DNA of 64,000 nt from NCBI GenBank assembly GCA_046153875.1, contig JBJXFE010000009.1, forward strand, positions 62,001 to 126,000, read 5' to 3'. Positions 17,628 to 25,121 of this stretch are shown one piece after another. Both the position numbers and the translations under genes were made by a program. The number at the start of each line of letters is the position of its first letter. Position 1 is the first letter of the stretch. The notes below the pieces were generated by a model that was not told the origin of the DNA, made no database searches, and saw only the letters and a list, made by a program, of their open reading frames with translations. Source of the DNA: JBJXFE01 sp046153875 (GTDB lineage Bacteria > Planctomycetota > Phycisphaerae > Phycisphaerales > UBA1924).

Positions 17628-17711
17628 TGCCCAGGAGAGGACTTGAACCTCCATGCCCTTGCGGGCGCTACCACCTCAAGGTAGTGCGTCTGCCAATTTC
17701 GCCACCTGGGC
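17628..17711 (-). tRNA. tRNA-Leu (anticodon GAG)
   Basis: An 84-nt minus-strand sequence folds as a class II tRNA. The acceptor stem is GCCCAGG / CCTGGGC with discriminator A. The D-arm contains AATTGGCAGACGC. The anticodon stem CTACC / GGTAG holds the loop TTGAGGT with anticodon GAG. A long variable arm (GCGCCCGCAAGGGCAT) and the T-arm with GGTTCAAGTCC complete it. No CCA is encoded. Leu identity follows from the anticodon and long variable arm. Confidence 0.96.
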
Positions 17712-17792
17712 CAGTTCAAGATCAAACAGGGGCGAGAGTATACCCGTGGCCCGCGGCGGTCGGCGAGCGGCCCGACGACCGCTCCCGGCATG

Positions 17793-17853
17793 CCTCCGCG
17801 CCCTCTGCGTGATCGGAGTTCACCCGCCGCGGCGGGCGACCTCTGCGTACTTC
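17793..17853. repeat. Half-copy of the CGCGTGATC/ACCTCTGCGTACT repeat, with an inserted palindrome
   Basis: CTCCGCGCCCTCTGCGTGAT and GCGACCTCTGCGTACT match the right arm of the inverted repeat at 48572-48616. Here the two pieces are split by an extra palindromic insert (17818-17836, CACCCGCCGCGGCGGG). The same palindrome occurs in inverted sense at 35831-35847. Confidence 0.65.
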
Positions 17854-17878
17854 CCCGAAACACCCCGCCCGCCAGCCC

Positions 17879-19078
17879 CTACCACTTCATCTCCGCCGGC
17901 CCCGTATACAGGCTCAGCGGCCGGATCAGCCGGTTGTTCGCGTGCTGCTCGCTGACGTGCGCGCACCACCCGCTCATCCGGCTCGCCACGAAGATCGGCG
18001 TGTACTGCGGCACCGGGATCCCCATCGTGAAGTACGTGAGGCCGCACGGAAAGTCCACGTTCGGGTGGATGTTCTTCTTCGCCAGCATGATCGCCTGGAC
18101 CTGCTCGCCGAGCTGGAACCACTTGACGCCGGCGTGGCCACCCGGGTTCTTGGTGTCCTTCTCCGCGATCGCCCGCCCGAGCTTGTGCAGGATCGGAGCG
18201 CGGTGGTCCCCGTTCTTGTAGACGCGGTGCCCGAAGCCCATGAGCTTGCGCTTCTCGTCGAAGGCCCTTTGCATCCACGCATCCACGGCGGATGTTCCGA
18301 TCGAGGCCTCCCCCACGTCGAGCATGATCTGTTTAAGCATCTCCATCGCCATCTCGTTGGCGCCGCCGTGGAGCTTGCCCTTGAGCGCCGCGATTCCCCC
18401 CGTCACCGCCCCGTGCATGTCGCTGAGCGTCCCCGCGATCACGCGGCTCGTGAACGTGCTCGCGTTGAAGTCATGCTCCGCGTACAGGATCAGCGACACG
18501 TCCATGACCCGCTCAAACTCGGGCGACGGCCGCTTGCCCGTCATCAGGTACATCAGGTTCGCCGCGTGCGACAGCTTCGGGTCCCCGCCCGTGTCCGGGT
18601 CCACCAGCGGCCGCCCGTCGATCACGCACTGCATGTGCCCGATGATCGACGGCACCTTCGCCAGCAGCCGCTTGGACTTGCGGAGGTTCGACGCCGGGTC
18701 GTTCTTCTGCGCGTCCGGGTCGAGGTTCCCCAGCAGCGACACCGCCGTCCGCAGCACATCCATCGGCACGGCCGTGCCGCGGTCGAGCATGGTGTGCGTC
18801 CCGCGGATGTAGTCCAGCACCGGCCCGGGCAACGCCCGCTCCAGCACCAGCTCGCGCTTGAACCGCGTCAGCTCATCCGCCGACGGCTTGTGCCCCTCCA
18901 GCAGCACGAACGCCACCTGCTCGAACGTCGCGTGCGCTGCCAGATCATGGATCTCGTACCCGCGGTAGATCAACTTGCCCTGCTCGACCGAGCAGATCGC
19001 CGACTCACCCGCGACGATCCCCTCCAGCCCCTTGGCGAAGGCGGCGGCTTGAGCAGCGGTGACAGCGGTACCGGTCAT
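17879..19078 (-). CDS. prpC: Citrate / 2-methylcitrate synthase
   Basis: A 399-residue cytoplasmic enzyme condensing acetyl-CoA or propionyl-CoA with oxaloacetate. Catalytic-site segments are visible: KLHGGANEMAMEM (His), GFGHRVYKNGDHRA (His and Arg), and NVDFPCGLTYF (Asp). The length and the short N-terminus match the type II / methylcitrate synthase group. The ATG at 19078 (MTGTAVTAAQ) is used; codons upstream do not resemble the family. Assignment as prpC rests on context: prpB lies upstream on the same strand beyond three zinc-ribbon genes, and prpD is further upstream. It could still serve as the general citrate synthase. The 110-nt gap before it may hold its own promoter. Confidence 0.9.
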   Translation of the reverse strand: MTGTAVTAAQAAAFAKGLEGIVAGESAICSVEQGKLIYRGYEIHDLAAHATFEQVAFVLLEGHKPSADELTRFKRELVLERALPGPVLDYIRGTHTMLDRGTAVPMDVLRTAVSLLGNLDPDAQKNDPASNLRKSKRLLAKVPSIIGHMQCVIDGRPLVDPDTGGDPKLSHAANLMYLMTGKRPSPEFERVMDVSLILYAEHDFNASTFTSRVIAGTLSDMHGAVTGGIAALKGKLHGGANEMAMEMLKQIMLDVGEASIGTSAVDAWMQRAFDEKRKLMGFGHRVYKNGDHRAPILHKLGRAIAEKDTKNPGGHAGVKWFQLGEQVQAIMLAKKNIHPNVDFPCGLTYFTMGIPVPQYTPIFVASRMSGWCAHVSEQHANNRLIRPLSLYTGPAEMKW

Positions 19079-19187
19079 CGTCTTGTCTCCTGGCCGTCGC
19101 ACGCGGGGGGGTGGAGGGAGCGCACGGGCCGACTGATTCGGGTCGAACCGGATTTGGTCGGCCAACTCTAGCGCGGCGTCGCGGCGC

Positions 19188-19907
19188 TCACCGCCCCTGC
19201 CCGCACTCCGGGCACCCCGCGCGCGCGCCACCCGAGCCCGCGAGCTCGTAGCCGCACGAAACGCACCGGCCGCGCCGCCGTCGCACCCGCCGTCGGCCCC
19301 ACCGGCCAGCCTCCCACAGCACCAGCCACGCACCAGCCCAGAACGCCGTGTTCGCCGCCAGCCCGGACCAGATCGGACGCATCGGTAGGACCCGGAACTC
19401 GCTCAAGCTCGGCGCCCGCCCGAGGAGCCATTGAGCATCGATCCCGCCTTCAACGCTGAATGCGCCAACCGAAGTCGCGCCGCCGCCCGAGATTTCGCAC
19501 CACAGCGCCAGGCACGGCCAGCCGCGTGCATCCTCGACCGCCCCCGCGCGCCGCTTCGGATCTACAACAGCCGCACGCAGCCCGCCCCACCGGTACGACG
19601 CCGCGGCGTCGGCCTTCGCCGTTCCCGAGATCTCACCGGCGAGCTCGGGCAGCCGGGTCGTGCCGCCCGCCGCGGACCTGGGGTCGAACCACCACTCGCG
19701 TCGCACCATCCCCGCGCGCCCGAACTCACGCGCCCAGATCATCCCGAACCGGTCATCCTCGGCCGGCCGGATCGCGTTGACCCGCCGCGTCAACCCACGG
19801 TGCGGCAGCCACAGGGCGAGCGCCCACGCGACGACGACCGTCGTCGCCACCCCGAGCGGGATGCACACGCCCAGGCGACGCGCGAGCCTGCGAATGTGCC
19901 GCATCAT
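19188..19907 (-). CDS. Two-helix membrane protein with C-terminal zinc ribbon (copy 1)
   Basis: A 239-residue protein: an N-terminal transmembrane helix (about residues 14-32), an outer domain of about 130 residues, the shared segment LPMRPIWSGLAANTAF leading into a second helix, a basic linker, and the zinc ribbon CVSCGYELAGSGGARAG + CPECG near the C-terminus. The four cysteines (CX2C ... CX2C) would bind zinc on the cytoplasmic side. It starts 22 nt after the end of copy 2 and belongs to a run of three such genes between prpB and prpC. These planctomycete proteins have no known function. The outer domain differs strongly between copies while the LPxRPxWxG and ribbon segments are kept. Confidence 0.85.
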   Translation of the reverse strand: MMRHIRRLARRLGVCIPLGVATTVVVAWALALWLPHRGLTRRVNAIRPAEDDRFGMIWAREFGRAGMVRREWWFDPRSAAGGTTRLPELAGEISGTAKADAAASYRWGGLRAAVVDPKRRAGAVEDARGWPCLALWCEISGGGATSVGAFSVEGGIDAQWLLGRAPSLSEFRVLPMRPIWSGLAANTAFWAGAWLVLWEAGRWGRRRVRRRRGRCVSCGYELAGSGGARAGCPECGQGR

Positions 19908-19929
19908 GTCCGGCTCTCACGTGGGCGAT

Positions 19930-20580
19930 TCACGCTCCGCGGCCCGCGGTCGTCACGCTCGCACCGCGATTCCAGCCGCATTCCGGGCACCCGGCGATCG
20001 CGCCGCCCGAACCACGCAGGTCGTAGGCGCATGCGGGACACGAACAGTGCCGGACCCGTAGAACGAAACGGATACGTCGAGACGCAGTTGCTATCAGCGC
20101 GCTCGAGACCGCGAAGAACGCAACGTTCCCTATGAATCCGGCCCAAATCGGTCGAATTGGCAGACCGCGCATCGACTGCCCCGGCCAGACCGAAGACAAC
20201 CCGAGCGGATCATCAAGAGCAATCGCACCTTCAAGGTGCGTGAACTCCGCTTGCGCTTTCCAAAGGCAGCGGAACGGCCAGCCCGCAGCAAGTTCGCGCC
20301 AAGCCACGTTGGAGTCGTCCCGCGGGGGGTATCGGCACCAGGCCGGAGCCTTGATTGTCGGGGCCGATCGCATCCGGTCCGGCATGTGGTCCCAGTGCAC
20401 CACCGTGTAACCGATCGCCTGGTAGATCAGGCCGTGACACTGAGTCCCAGAGTCCGTCGGAATCTGGACCCCGCCGGCAGCACGGCCTTCTCCAGCGCCG
20501 ATGCCCACATACCACGCCAACCCGACGGTAGCGGCAACGCCAAAGAGAAAACTCGCGCCACCGCCCACCAAGACTCTCAC
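19930..20580 (-). CDS. Two-helix membrane protein with C-terminal zinc ribbon (copy 2)
   Basis: A 216-residue protein from a GTG start at 20580 (residues then VLVGGGASFLFGVAATVGLA, the first membrane helix). This start overlaps the TGA of the prpB remnant in a GTGA arrangement, so the two were once translationally coupled. Codons further upstream in the frame belong to that remnant and are not counted. The outer domain is followed by LPIRPIWAGFIGNVAFFAV (second helix), and the ribbon is CPACAYDLRGSGGAIAG + CPECGW. It ends GASVTTAGRGA. The third residue of the first knuckle is Ala rather than Gly (CAYD), which should not affect metal binding. Function unknown. Confidence 0.82.
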   Translation of the reverse strand: MRVLVGGGASFLFGVAATVGLAWYVGIGAGEGRAAGGVQIPTDSGTQCHGLIYQAIGYTVVHWDHMPDRMRSAPTIKAPAWCRYPPRDDSNVAWRELAAGWPFRCLWKAQAEFTHLEGAIALDDPLGLSSVWPGQSMRGLPIRPIWAGFIGNVAFFAVSSALIATASRRIRFVLRVRHCSCPACAYDLRGSGGAIAGCPECGWNRGASVTTAGRGA

Positions 20581-20687
20581 GCCGGAAACTCCCACGGCTT
20601 CCCCGGCTCGTACCCCAGCAGCCCGTACAACTCGTGCCGCGTCTGCATCTGGCCGAGGAATCCCTGCACCGATCCGTCGCGCTTGAG
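20577..20687 (-). pseudogene. Remnant of a second prpB: last 36 codons and stop
   Basis: The minus strand reads LKRDGSVQGFLGQMQTRHEL then YGLLGYEPGKPWEFPA and stop. It aligns without gaps to the true prpB end (LKREGSVASFLPQMQTRQEL, YGLLGYEPGKPWEFPGE). By hand about 17 of 110 nucleotides differ, mostly silent or conservative, so this piece was under selection before it was cut off. Its upstream edge abuts the stop codon of zinc-ribbon copy 3 (20688-20690) exactly, marking a duplication or deletion junction. Confidence 0.88.
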
Positions 20688-21362
20688 CTACCTTACGCCC
20701 GTCGCGCTTGCGCCGCGATTCCACCCGCACTCCGGACACCCGCCCGCGAAGTCGCCGCGCAGGTCATACCCGCACCGAGGACATCGACCTCTGTGATGCC
20801 GCACGCTCCTACGGACGGCGGGCAGCAGAAGGAGCGGAGACCAGAGAGCCGCATGAATCGCGACATCGACTCCAAACCCCCGCCAGAGTGGTCGAAGTGG
20901 CAGATGGCGTGCATCTCGCCGATCAAGACGATGGACGAGGACCGCGTCGGTGGGCTTCCACCCGGTCTGCGGTTGTGTGTCTCGCAGGGCATAGCCGATC
21001 GCCCGCAATGGCCACCCGAACTCGTTGCTCATCCACAAGTCGCCCCTCTGCATGTCGCCTGGCGGGCGCTGCGTCGTTGGAGCGTCATGCACGTCTGGGA
21101 TCACGATGCTCGGACCGCGCGGTATGCCCGCGCGAGACAGGCGGAACCAGACCGTGCTACTCCATCCGAACGATTCGCGAAGTGACCAGACCCACACCGA
21201 ATCTTCGGTCAGCTCCTTGCCCTGCGAGATGTTTCTCGTTGGCCTCTCACCAACGTATGCCACGCCCCAAGCGAGGGCGCTCGTCGTCGCGACGCCGAGC
21301 GCGAGGCACGTCGCGATCCGCAGCGCCCAATGAAAGCACGATGCAGAAGTACGGCGAGCCAT
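20688..21362 (-). CDS. Two-helix membrane protein with C-terminal zinc ribbon (copy 3)
   Basis: A 224-residue protein starting at the ATG at 21362 (MARRTSASCFHWALRIATC), 4 nt after the prpB stop codon, which suggests translational coupling to prpB. It has a first helix (residues about 11-32), an outer domain, the segment LPLRPLWRGFGVDVAIHAAL entering the second helix, and the ribbon CPRCGYDLRGDFAGG + CPECGW. It ends GASATGVR, shorter than copy 2, with its stop codon created right at the junction with the prpB remnant. Divergence from copies 1 and 2 in the outer domain is large. Function unknown; the context suggests a link to the prpB transcript rather than to any specific reaction. Confidence 0.84.
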   Translation of the reverse strand: MARRTSASCFHWALRIATCLALGVATTSALAWGVAYVGERPTRNISQGKELTEDSVWVWSLRESFGWSSTVWFRLSRAGIPRGPSIVIPDVHDAPTTQRPPGDMQRGDLWMSNEFGWPLRAIGYALRDTQPQTGWKPTDAVLVHRLDRRDARHLPLRPLWRGFGVDVAIHAALWSPLLLLPAVRRSVRHHRGRCPRCGYDLRGDFAGGCPECGWNRGASATGVR

Positions 21363-21366
21363 GGTC

Positions 21367-22305
21367 TCACTCCCCCGGAAACTCCCACGGCTTGCCCGGC
21401 TCATACCCCAGCAACCCGTACAGCTCTTGCCGCGTCTGCATCTGCGGCAGGAAGCTCGCCACCGATCCCTCGCGCTTCAACTGCTCGGCCGCGCGAGTTA
21501 AAGCCCCCATCGCCACCCGCAGCAGCGACACGGGGTAGATCACGCACGAGTACCCCATCGCCGCGAACTTCGACAGCGGGATGATCGGCGTCTTGCCGAA
21601 CTCGGTCATGTTGGCCAGAAGATAGGGACGGAGGGACGAAGGGACGGAGGGACGAAGCTCACGAGCAAAGCGGGCGAACTCCTCTTCGGAAGTCAGCCCC
21701 TCGGGAAAGATCATGTCCGCCCCGGCCTCGACATACGCCTTCGCGCGAGCCACGGCCGCGTCAAACCCGTCCACACCACGAGCGTCCGTCCGGGCGCAGA
21801 GAACCATCCCTCTGACTTCGTCTCTCCGTCTCTCCGTCTCTCCGTCTCTGGCTCTTGCCGCCCATTCCACCTTCTCGCACATGTGATCCACGCTCACCAG
21901 CCGCTTCCCGTCCAGGTGCCCGCACCGCTTCGGGAACTCCTGGTCCTCAAGGTGTAGCCCCGCCGCGCCCGCCCGCTCGTACTCGATCACCGACCGCCGC
22001 ACCATCTCCGCCTCGCCGAACCCAGTGTCCGCGTCCGCCAGCACCGGCAGGCGCGTCCCGTCGTCCCTTCGCGCCCCGTCCGCCACCTCGCGGATCACGC
22101 GGCAGAAGTGCTCGAAGCTCAGCACCCCCACGTCCGGCACCCCCGCGGCCGCGCTCGTGGCAGCTCCGGAGACATAGCACGCGTCGAACCCGGCCTTCGC
22201 CACCGCCCGCGCCGCCAGCCCGTTAAACGCCCCGGGCATCGCCACGCACCCCGCGTCCATCAGCCGCCGCAGCCGATCCCCCGCTCCCGCGTGATCGTGT
22301 TCCAT
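21367..22305 (-). CDS. prpB: 2-methylisocitrate lyase (ICL/PEP-mutase family)
   Basis: A 312-residue cytoplasmic enzyme that splits 2-methylisocitrate into pyruvate and succinate, the last step of the methylcitrate cycle. Metal-binding aspartates are in LADADTGFG (near residue 90), and the catalytic cysteine is in the family loop KRCGHLDGK (near residue 127). The C-terminal half carries ADMIFPEGL and GYSCVIYPVSLLRVAM. Two loops are lengthened by simple repeats running in frame: 21816-21850 (residues DGETERRRDEV) and 21623-21657 (RPSVPSSLRP). prpC and prpD lie on the same strand at 17.9 and 29.3 kb. A truncated second copy of the 3' end is at 20577-20687. Confidence 0.92.
   Translation of the reverse strand: MEHDHAGAGDRLRRLMDAGCVAMPGAFNGLAARAVAKAGFDACYVSGAATSAAAGVPDVGVLSFEHFCRVIREVADGARRDDGTRLPVLADADTGFGEAEMVRRSVIEYERAGAAGLHLEDQEFPKRCGHLDGKRLVSVDHMCEKVEWAARARDGETERRRDEVRGMVLCARTDARGVDGFDAAVARAKAYVEAGADMIFPEGLTSEEEFARFARELRPSVPSSLRPYLLANMTEFGKTPIIPLSKFAAMGYSCVIYPVSLLRVAMGALTRAAEQLKREGSVASFLPQMQTRQELYGLLGYEPGKPWEFPGE
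21623..21657. repeat. GGGACGGA-type simple repeat inside prpB
   Basis: Alternating words AGGGACGG and AGGGACGA, four copies, encode the loop RPSVPSSLRP. A companion array with words GACGGAGA (minus strand) is at 21816-21850. Confidence 0.75.
21816..21850. repeat. TCTCCGTC-type simple repeat inside prpB
   Basis: Four tandem copies of TCTCCGTC (plus strand) encode the charged stretch DGETERRRDEV in prpB. It faces the array at 21623-21657, whose plus-strand sense is GGGACGGA. Confidence 0.75.
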
Positions 22306-22333
22306 GCGACCATCGTATCGCGCGAAGAAGATT

Positions 22334-22583
22334 CACCACGGAGGGCCACAGAGAGCCACGGAGCGACCAGTTCCGCCGCGGATCGACGCGGATGGACGCG
22401 GATGAGACTCAATCAAGCGGGCCGGAACAGGACAGGCCGCCGTGAAGCGGCGCAGAGCAAGGAACGGAGCACGCGGCGCAAGCGCACGATTCCCCCTCCC
22501 CCGTTCCTGTCCGATCCGCGTCCATCCGCGCCAATCCGCGGCGCCAAGTCCCTCTCCGTGGCTCTCCGTGGCCCTCCGTGTTT
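22334..22583. repeat. Nested inverted-repeat element
   Basis: This fills most of the 300-nt gap between prpB and the M28 peptidase gene, which are divergently transcribed. The outer arms (CCACGGAGGGCCACAGAGAG at 22336 onward and its complement ending near 22581) match in about 28 of 30 positions. Inside them are second arms of different sequence (CGCGGATCGACGCGGATGGA from about 22377, with complement at 22510-22542). The centre has no convincing ORF. The outer right arm ends 27 nt before the peptidase start, so the element overlaps the promoter region. Confidence 0.8.
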
Positions 22584-22609
22584 CAACTCCCCTCCGCTAC
22601 ACTCTGACC

Positions 22610-24061
22610 ATGCGCACCATCGCCGGAATCACTGCGATCTCCCTCGCCTCCGCCGCCCTCGCCGGTCCTCCCCTGCCCAAGGAGGTCATGTCCAGGATCA
22701 ACGCCGAGATCGTCGGCGCCTCCGTCAGCAAACTCGCCGGCTTCGGCACGCGCCACACCCTCTCCGACACCGCCAGCGACACCCGCGGCATCGGCGCCGC
22801 CCGCCGCTGGCTCAAGGCCGAGCTCGAGTCGTACAACCACCCCGCCGACGGCCTCGCCGGCGACCTGCCGCCCGGCCGCCTCGAAGTCTTCTTCGAGGAG
22901 TTCGACGCGCCGAAGTCCCAGCGCCTCCCCGACGGCGGGCACCTCGTCAACGTCGTCGCCGTCCTCCCCGGCAAGATGCCCGAGGCCGCCGCACGCCGCT
23001 ACTACGTCGTCGGGCACTACGACTCCCGCAACGGCGACCCGATGGATGTCAGCGGCGACGCCCCGGGCGCCAACGACGACGCCAGCGGCACCGCCGTCGT
23101 CCTCGCCTGCGCCCGCGCCCTCGCCCGCGTCGATCTCGACGCCACCATCGTCTTCCTCTGCACCGCCGGCGAAGAGCAGGGCCTCATCGGCGCCCGCTAC
23201 CACGCCGAGCAGGCCGTCGGCCGCGCCGAACGCATCATGGGAGTGCTCAGCAACGACATCGTCGGCGACCCTCTCGGGCCCGGCGGCGACTTCTCCAAGT
23301 CAACTCCACATCTCATCCGCGTCTTCTCCGAGGGAATCCCCCGCACGCCGGACGCGCAGGAGCACACCCGCATCCGCAACTTCGCGATGGAGATGGACTC
23401 GCCGGGCCGGCAGCTCGCCCGCTACCTCGCGGACGTCGCCGAGCGCGAAGTCACCACCGTCAAGCCCATGATCGTCTACCGCATCGACCGCTTCCTCCGC
23501 GGCGGGGACCACACGCCCTTTCTCGAAAACGGCGTCCCCGCCGTCCGCTTCACCGAGGTGGACGAGGACTACAACAAGCAGCACCAGAATGTACGGATGG
23601 AACGCAAGACCGGCGCGGACGGAAAGATGACTATGGAGTTGATCGGCGACCTGCCCGTCGGCGTCGACACCACGTACTTGTGCAACGTCGCCAAGCTCAA
23701 CGCGGCCGCGCTGGTCCACCTGGCCAACGCGCCATCGCCGCCCACGAACGCCCGCATCATCACCGCCGAGCTGTCCTACGACACCACCATCCGATGGACG
23801 CCCAGCCCCGAGCCCGACGTCGCCGGCTACGAGATCGTCTGGCGTGAGACCACCAGCGCCGTGTGGCAGAAGCACAAGGACGTGATCCGGGGCATCGAGG
23901 TCAAAGTCCAGCGCCGCGCCGCCGACGGAACGACCACCGAGGCGACCGACCTTGAGGCCACGGTCCCCGTCAACAAGGACAACTACTTCCTGGGCGTCCG
24001 CGCCTACGACAAGGAGGGCTACCGCAGCCCGGTGTCCTTCCCCCTCGCGGCACGGGAGTGA
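22610..24061 (+). CDS. Secreted M28-family metallopeptidase (aminopeptidase) with C-terminal Fn3-like domain
   Basis: A 483-residue exported zinc peptidase with signal peptide MRTIAGITAISLASAALA. Zinc-ligand motifs follow in family order: VVGHYDSRN (His, near residue 130), GANDDASGT (bridging Asp, near 150), CTAGEEQGL (catalytic and metal Glu, near 185), SNDIVGD (Asp, near 213), and GGDHTPF (last His, near 305). From residue about 385 a beta-rich segment (DTTIRWTPSPEPDVAGYEIV) looks like a fibronectin type III domain. The ATG at 22610 is used; the frame upstream lies in the repeat element. It probably trims peptides outside the cytoplasm. Substrate not predictable. Confidence 0.9.
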   Translation: MRTIAGITAISLASAALAGPPLPKEVMSRINAEIVGASVSKLAGFGTRHTLSDTASDTRGIGAARRWLKAELESYNHPADGLAGDLPPGRLEVFFEEFDAPKSQRLPDGGHLVNVVAVLPGKMPEAAARRYYVVGHYDSRNGDPMDVSGDAPGANDDASGTAVVLACARALARVDLDATIVFLCTAGEEQGLIGARYHAEQAVGRAERIMGVLSNDIVGDPLGPGGDFSKSTPHLIRVFSEGIPRTPDAQEHTRIRNFAMEMDSPGRQLARYLADVAEREVTTVKPMIVYRIDRFLRGGDHTPFLENGVPAVRFTEVDEDYNKQHQNVRMERKTGADGKMTMELIGDLPVGVDTTYLCNVAKLNAAALVHLANAPSPPTNARIITAELSYDTTIRWTPSPEPDVAGYEIVWRETTSAVWQKHKDVIRGIEVKVQRRAADGTTTEATDLEATVPVNKDNYFLGVRAYDKEGYRSPVSFPLAARE

Positions 24062-24128
24062 CCACGCCTCACGGTGCAGCACCGCCGTGCCGCACCTCCG
24101 CCCGCCCCCCCCCCGGGTCATCAGGATG

Positions 24129-24158
24129 AAAAAAAAGCCCGGGCTCCCCGCCCGGGCT
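24129..24158 (-). terminator. Rho-independent terminator for the PEP-CTERM-like gene
   Basis: On the minus strand the 8-bp stem AGCCCGGG / CCCGGGCT with a 7-nt loop is followed by eight T residues. It lies 27 nt after the stop of the gene at 24186-24884. On the plus strand it is also 68 nt past the M28 gene, though the T-run serves only the minus strand. Confidence 0.85.
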
Positions 24159-24185
24159 GCGATGATCGGAGTCTCCGGACCGCCC

Positions 24186-24884
24186 TTAGCGCCGGCGACG
24201 CGCGAGCGGAACGAGCCCGCCCGCCAGCACCAGCATCGCCGCGGGCGCGGGCACGATGGAGATGTCGTCGATGTCAATCACCGGCAGCGCGCCCGCCACC
24301 GCGGTGGTGAACCCGCGAAGCGCGATGCCGCCCGGGGTCGTGTACCCGCTCGCGTGCGTGGGCGTCGCGGCGAGCTGCGTGGTCATTGTTTCATCGAACA
24401 GGCGCACCGTCATGTCGCCGTTCGCGGCCCAGTCGAGCATGAGGACGTACCAGATGTTCGCGGTGATCGGCACGGCCGCGGACTGTGCGGTCACGAACCC
24501 GTAGGTGGGTGTGTTGTTCTGGAGCAGAATCTGGTTCGTGTTGGGCCCGAAGACCGCCGACCAGGTCCCGCCCACCGCGTTCGCGCCCACGCCGAAGTAG
24601 ACGCGCCCGTTGTTCGCCGGGGCGCGCGAGCGGACGTACGCGAAGTACTGGTTGCCCGCGGACGTCGGGATGTCGAACCGCGTGCGCCAGCCCGACGTAC
24701 CCGTCATGAACTCGGCGCCGAAGTTCCCGCTGTGCGCCGAGGCCGCCGTCAGCGACATGTTGTCGCCCGCGGTCTGCTGGTTGTACAGCGCTTCGTTCCC
24801 GTGCTCGAAGTTCTCGATGACCTGAGCCGACACCGGCGCCGCGATCGCAACGCCCAGCGCACACACCGCCGAAAGAAGTCGCAT
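24186..24884 (-). CDS. Secreted beta-rich protein with PEP-CTERM-like sorting tail
   Basis: A 232-residue protein with signal peptide MRLLSAVCALGVAIAAPVSA, a jelly-roll-like body (NFEHGNEALYNQQTAGDN, FYVRSRAPANNGRVYFG-like strands) and a C-terminal tail of PAPAAMLVLAGGLVPLARRRR type. That tail has the three parts of a PEP-CTERM sorting signal: a Pro-rich motif (here PAPA rather than PEP), a hydrophobic helix and terminal arginines. Such proteins are exported and processed at the envelope by an exosortase. The gene has its own terminator. No exosortase gene is in the window. Carbohydrate or surface binding is possible but not shown. Confidence 0.85.
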   Translation of the reverse strand: MRLLSAVCALGVAIAAPVSAQVIENFEHGNEALYNQQTAGDNMSLTAASAHSGNFGAEFMTGTSGWRTRFDIPTSAGNQYFAYVRSRAPANNGRVYFGVGANAVGGTWSAVFGPNTNQILLQNNTPTYGFVTAQSAAVPITANIWYVLMLDWAANGDMTVRLFDETMTTQLAATPTHASGYTTPGGIALRGFTTAVAGALPVIDIDDISIVPAPAAMLVLAGGLVPLARRRR

Positions 24885-25121
24885 GCTCTCTCTCCCCACA
24901 TCGCCCGCGGCCACCGGGTTCAACCCGAGCGCCGCAGGGCACCACGATTGTGATGCCTCCGCGGCGACCTGTCAATGCGGAATCGTTCCGCGGGCAGGAA
25001 CTTCACGCTCGGCGTCAATCCGGGGCAGGTGGTCAGGGTAACGTTCGGTAATCCGGCCCATCGCGCCCGTCAGCGAGTGTCTCGGTCGGCTCCGGCCGGA
25101 CGCGCCAGCCGCAACAGCCCG

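Noticed and set aside
17240..17863. A 207-codon frame spanning the tRNA gene
   Set aside because: It crosses a well-formed tRNA-Leu and antisense sequence of the neighbouring gene; no protein features.
19930..20739. Start of zinc-ribbon copy 2 at the far upstream ATG
   Set aside because: The extra 53 codons are an out-of-frame reading of the prpB remnant and the end of copy 3. The GTG at 20580 places the membrane helix correctly.
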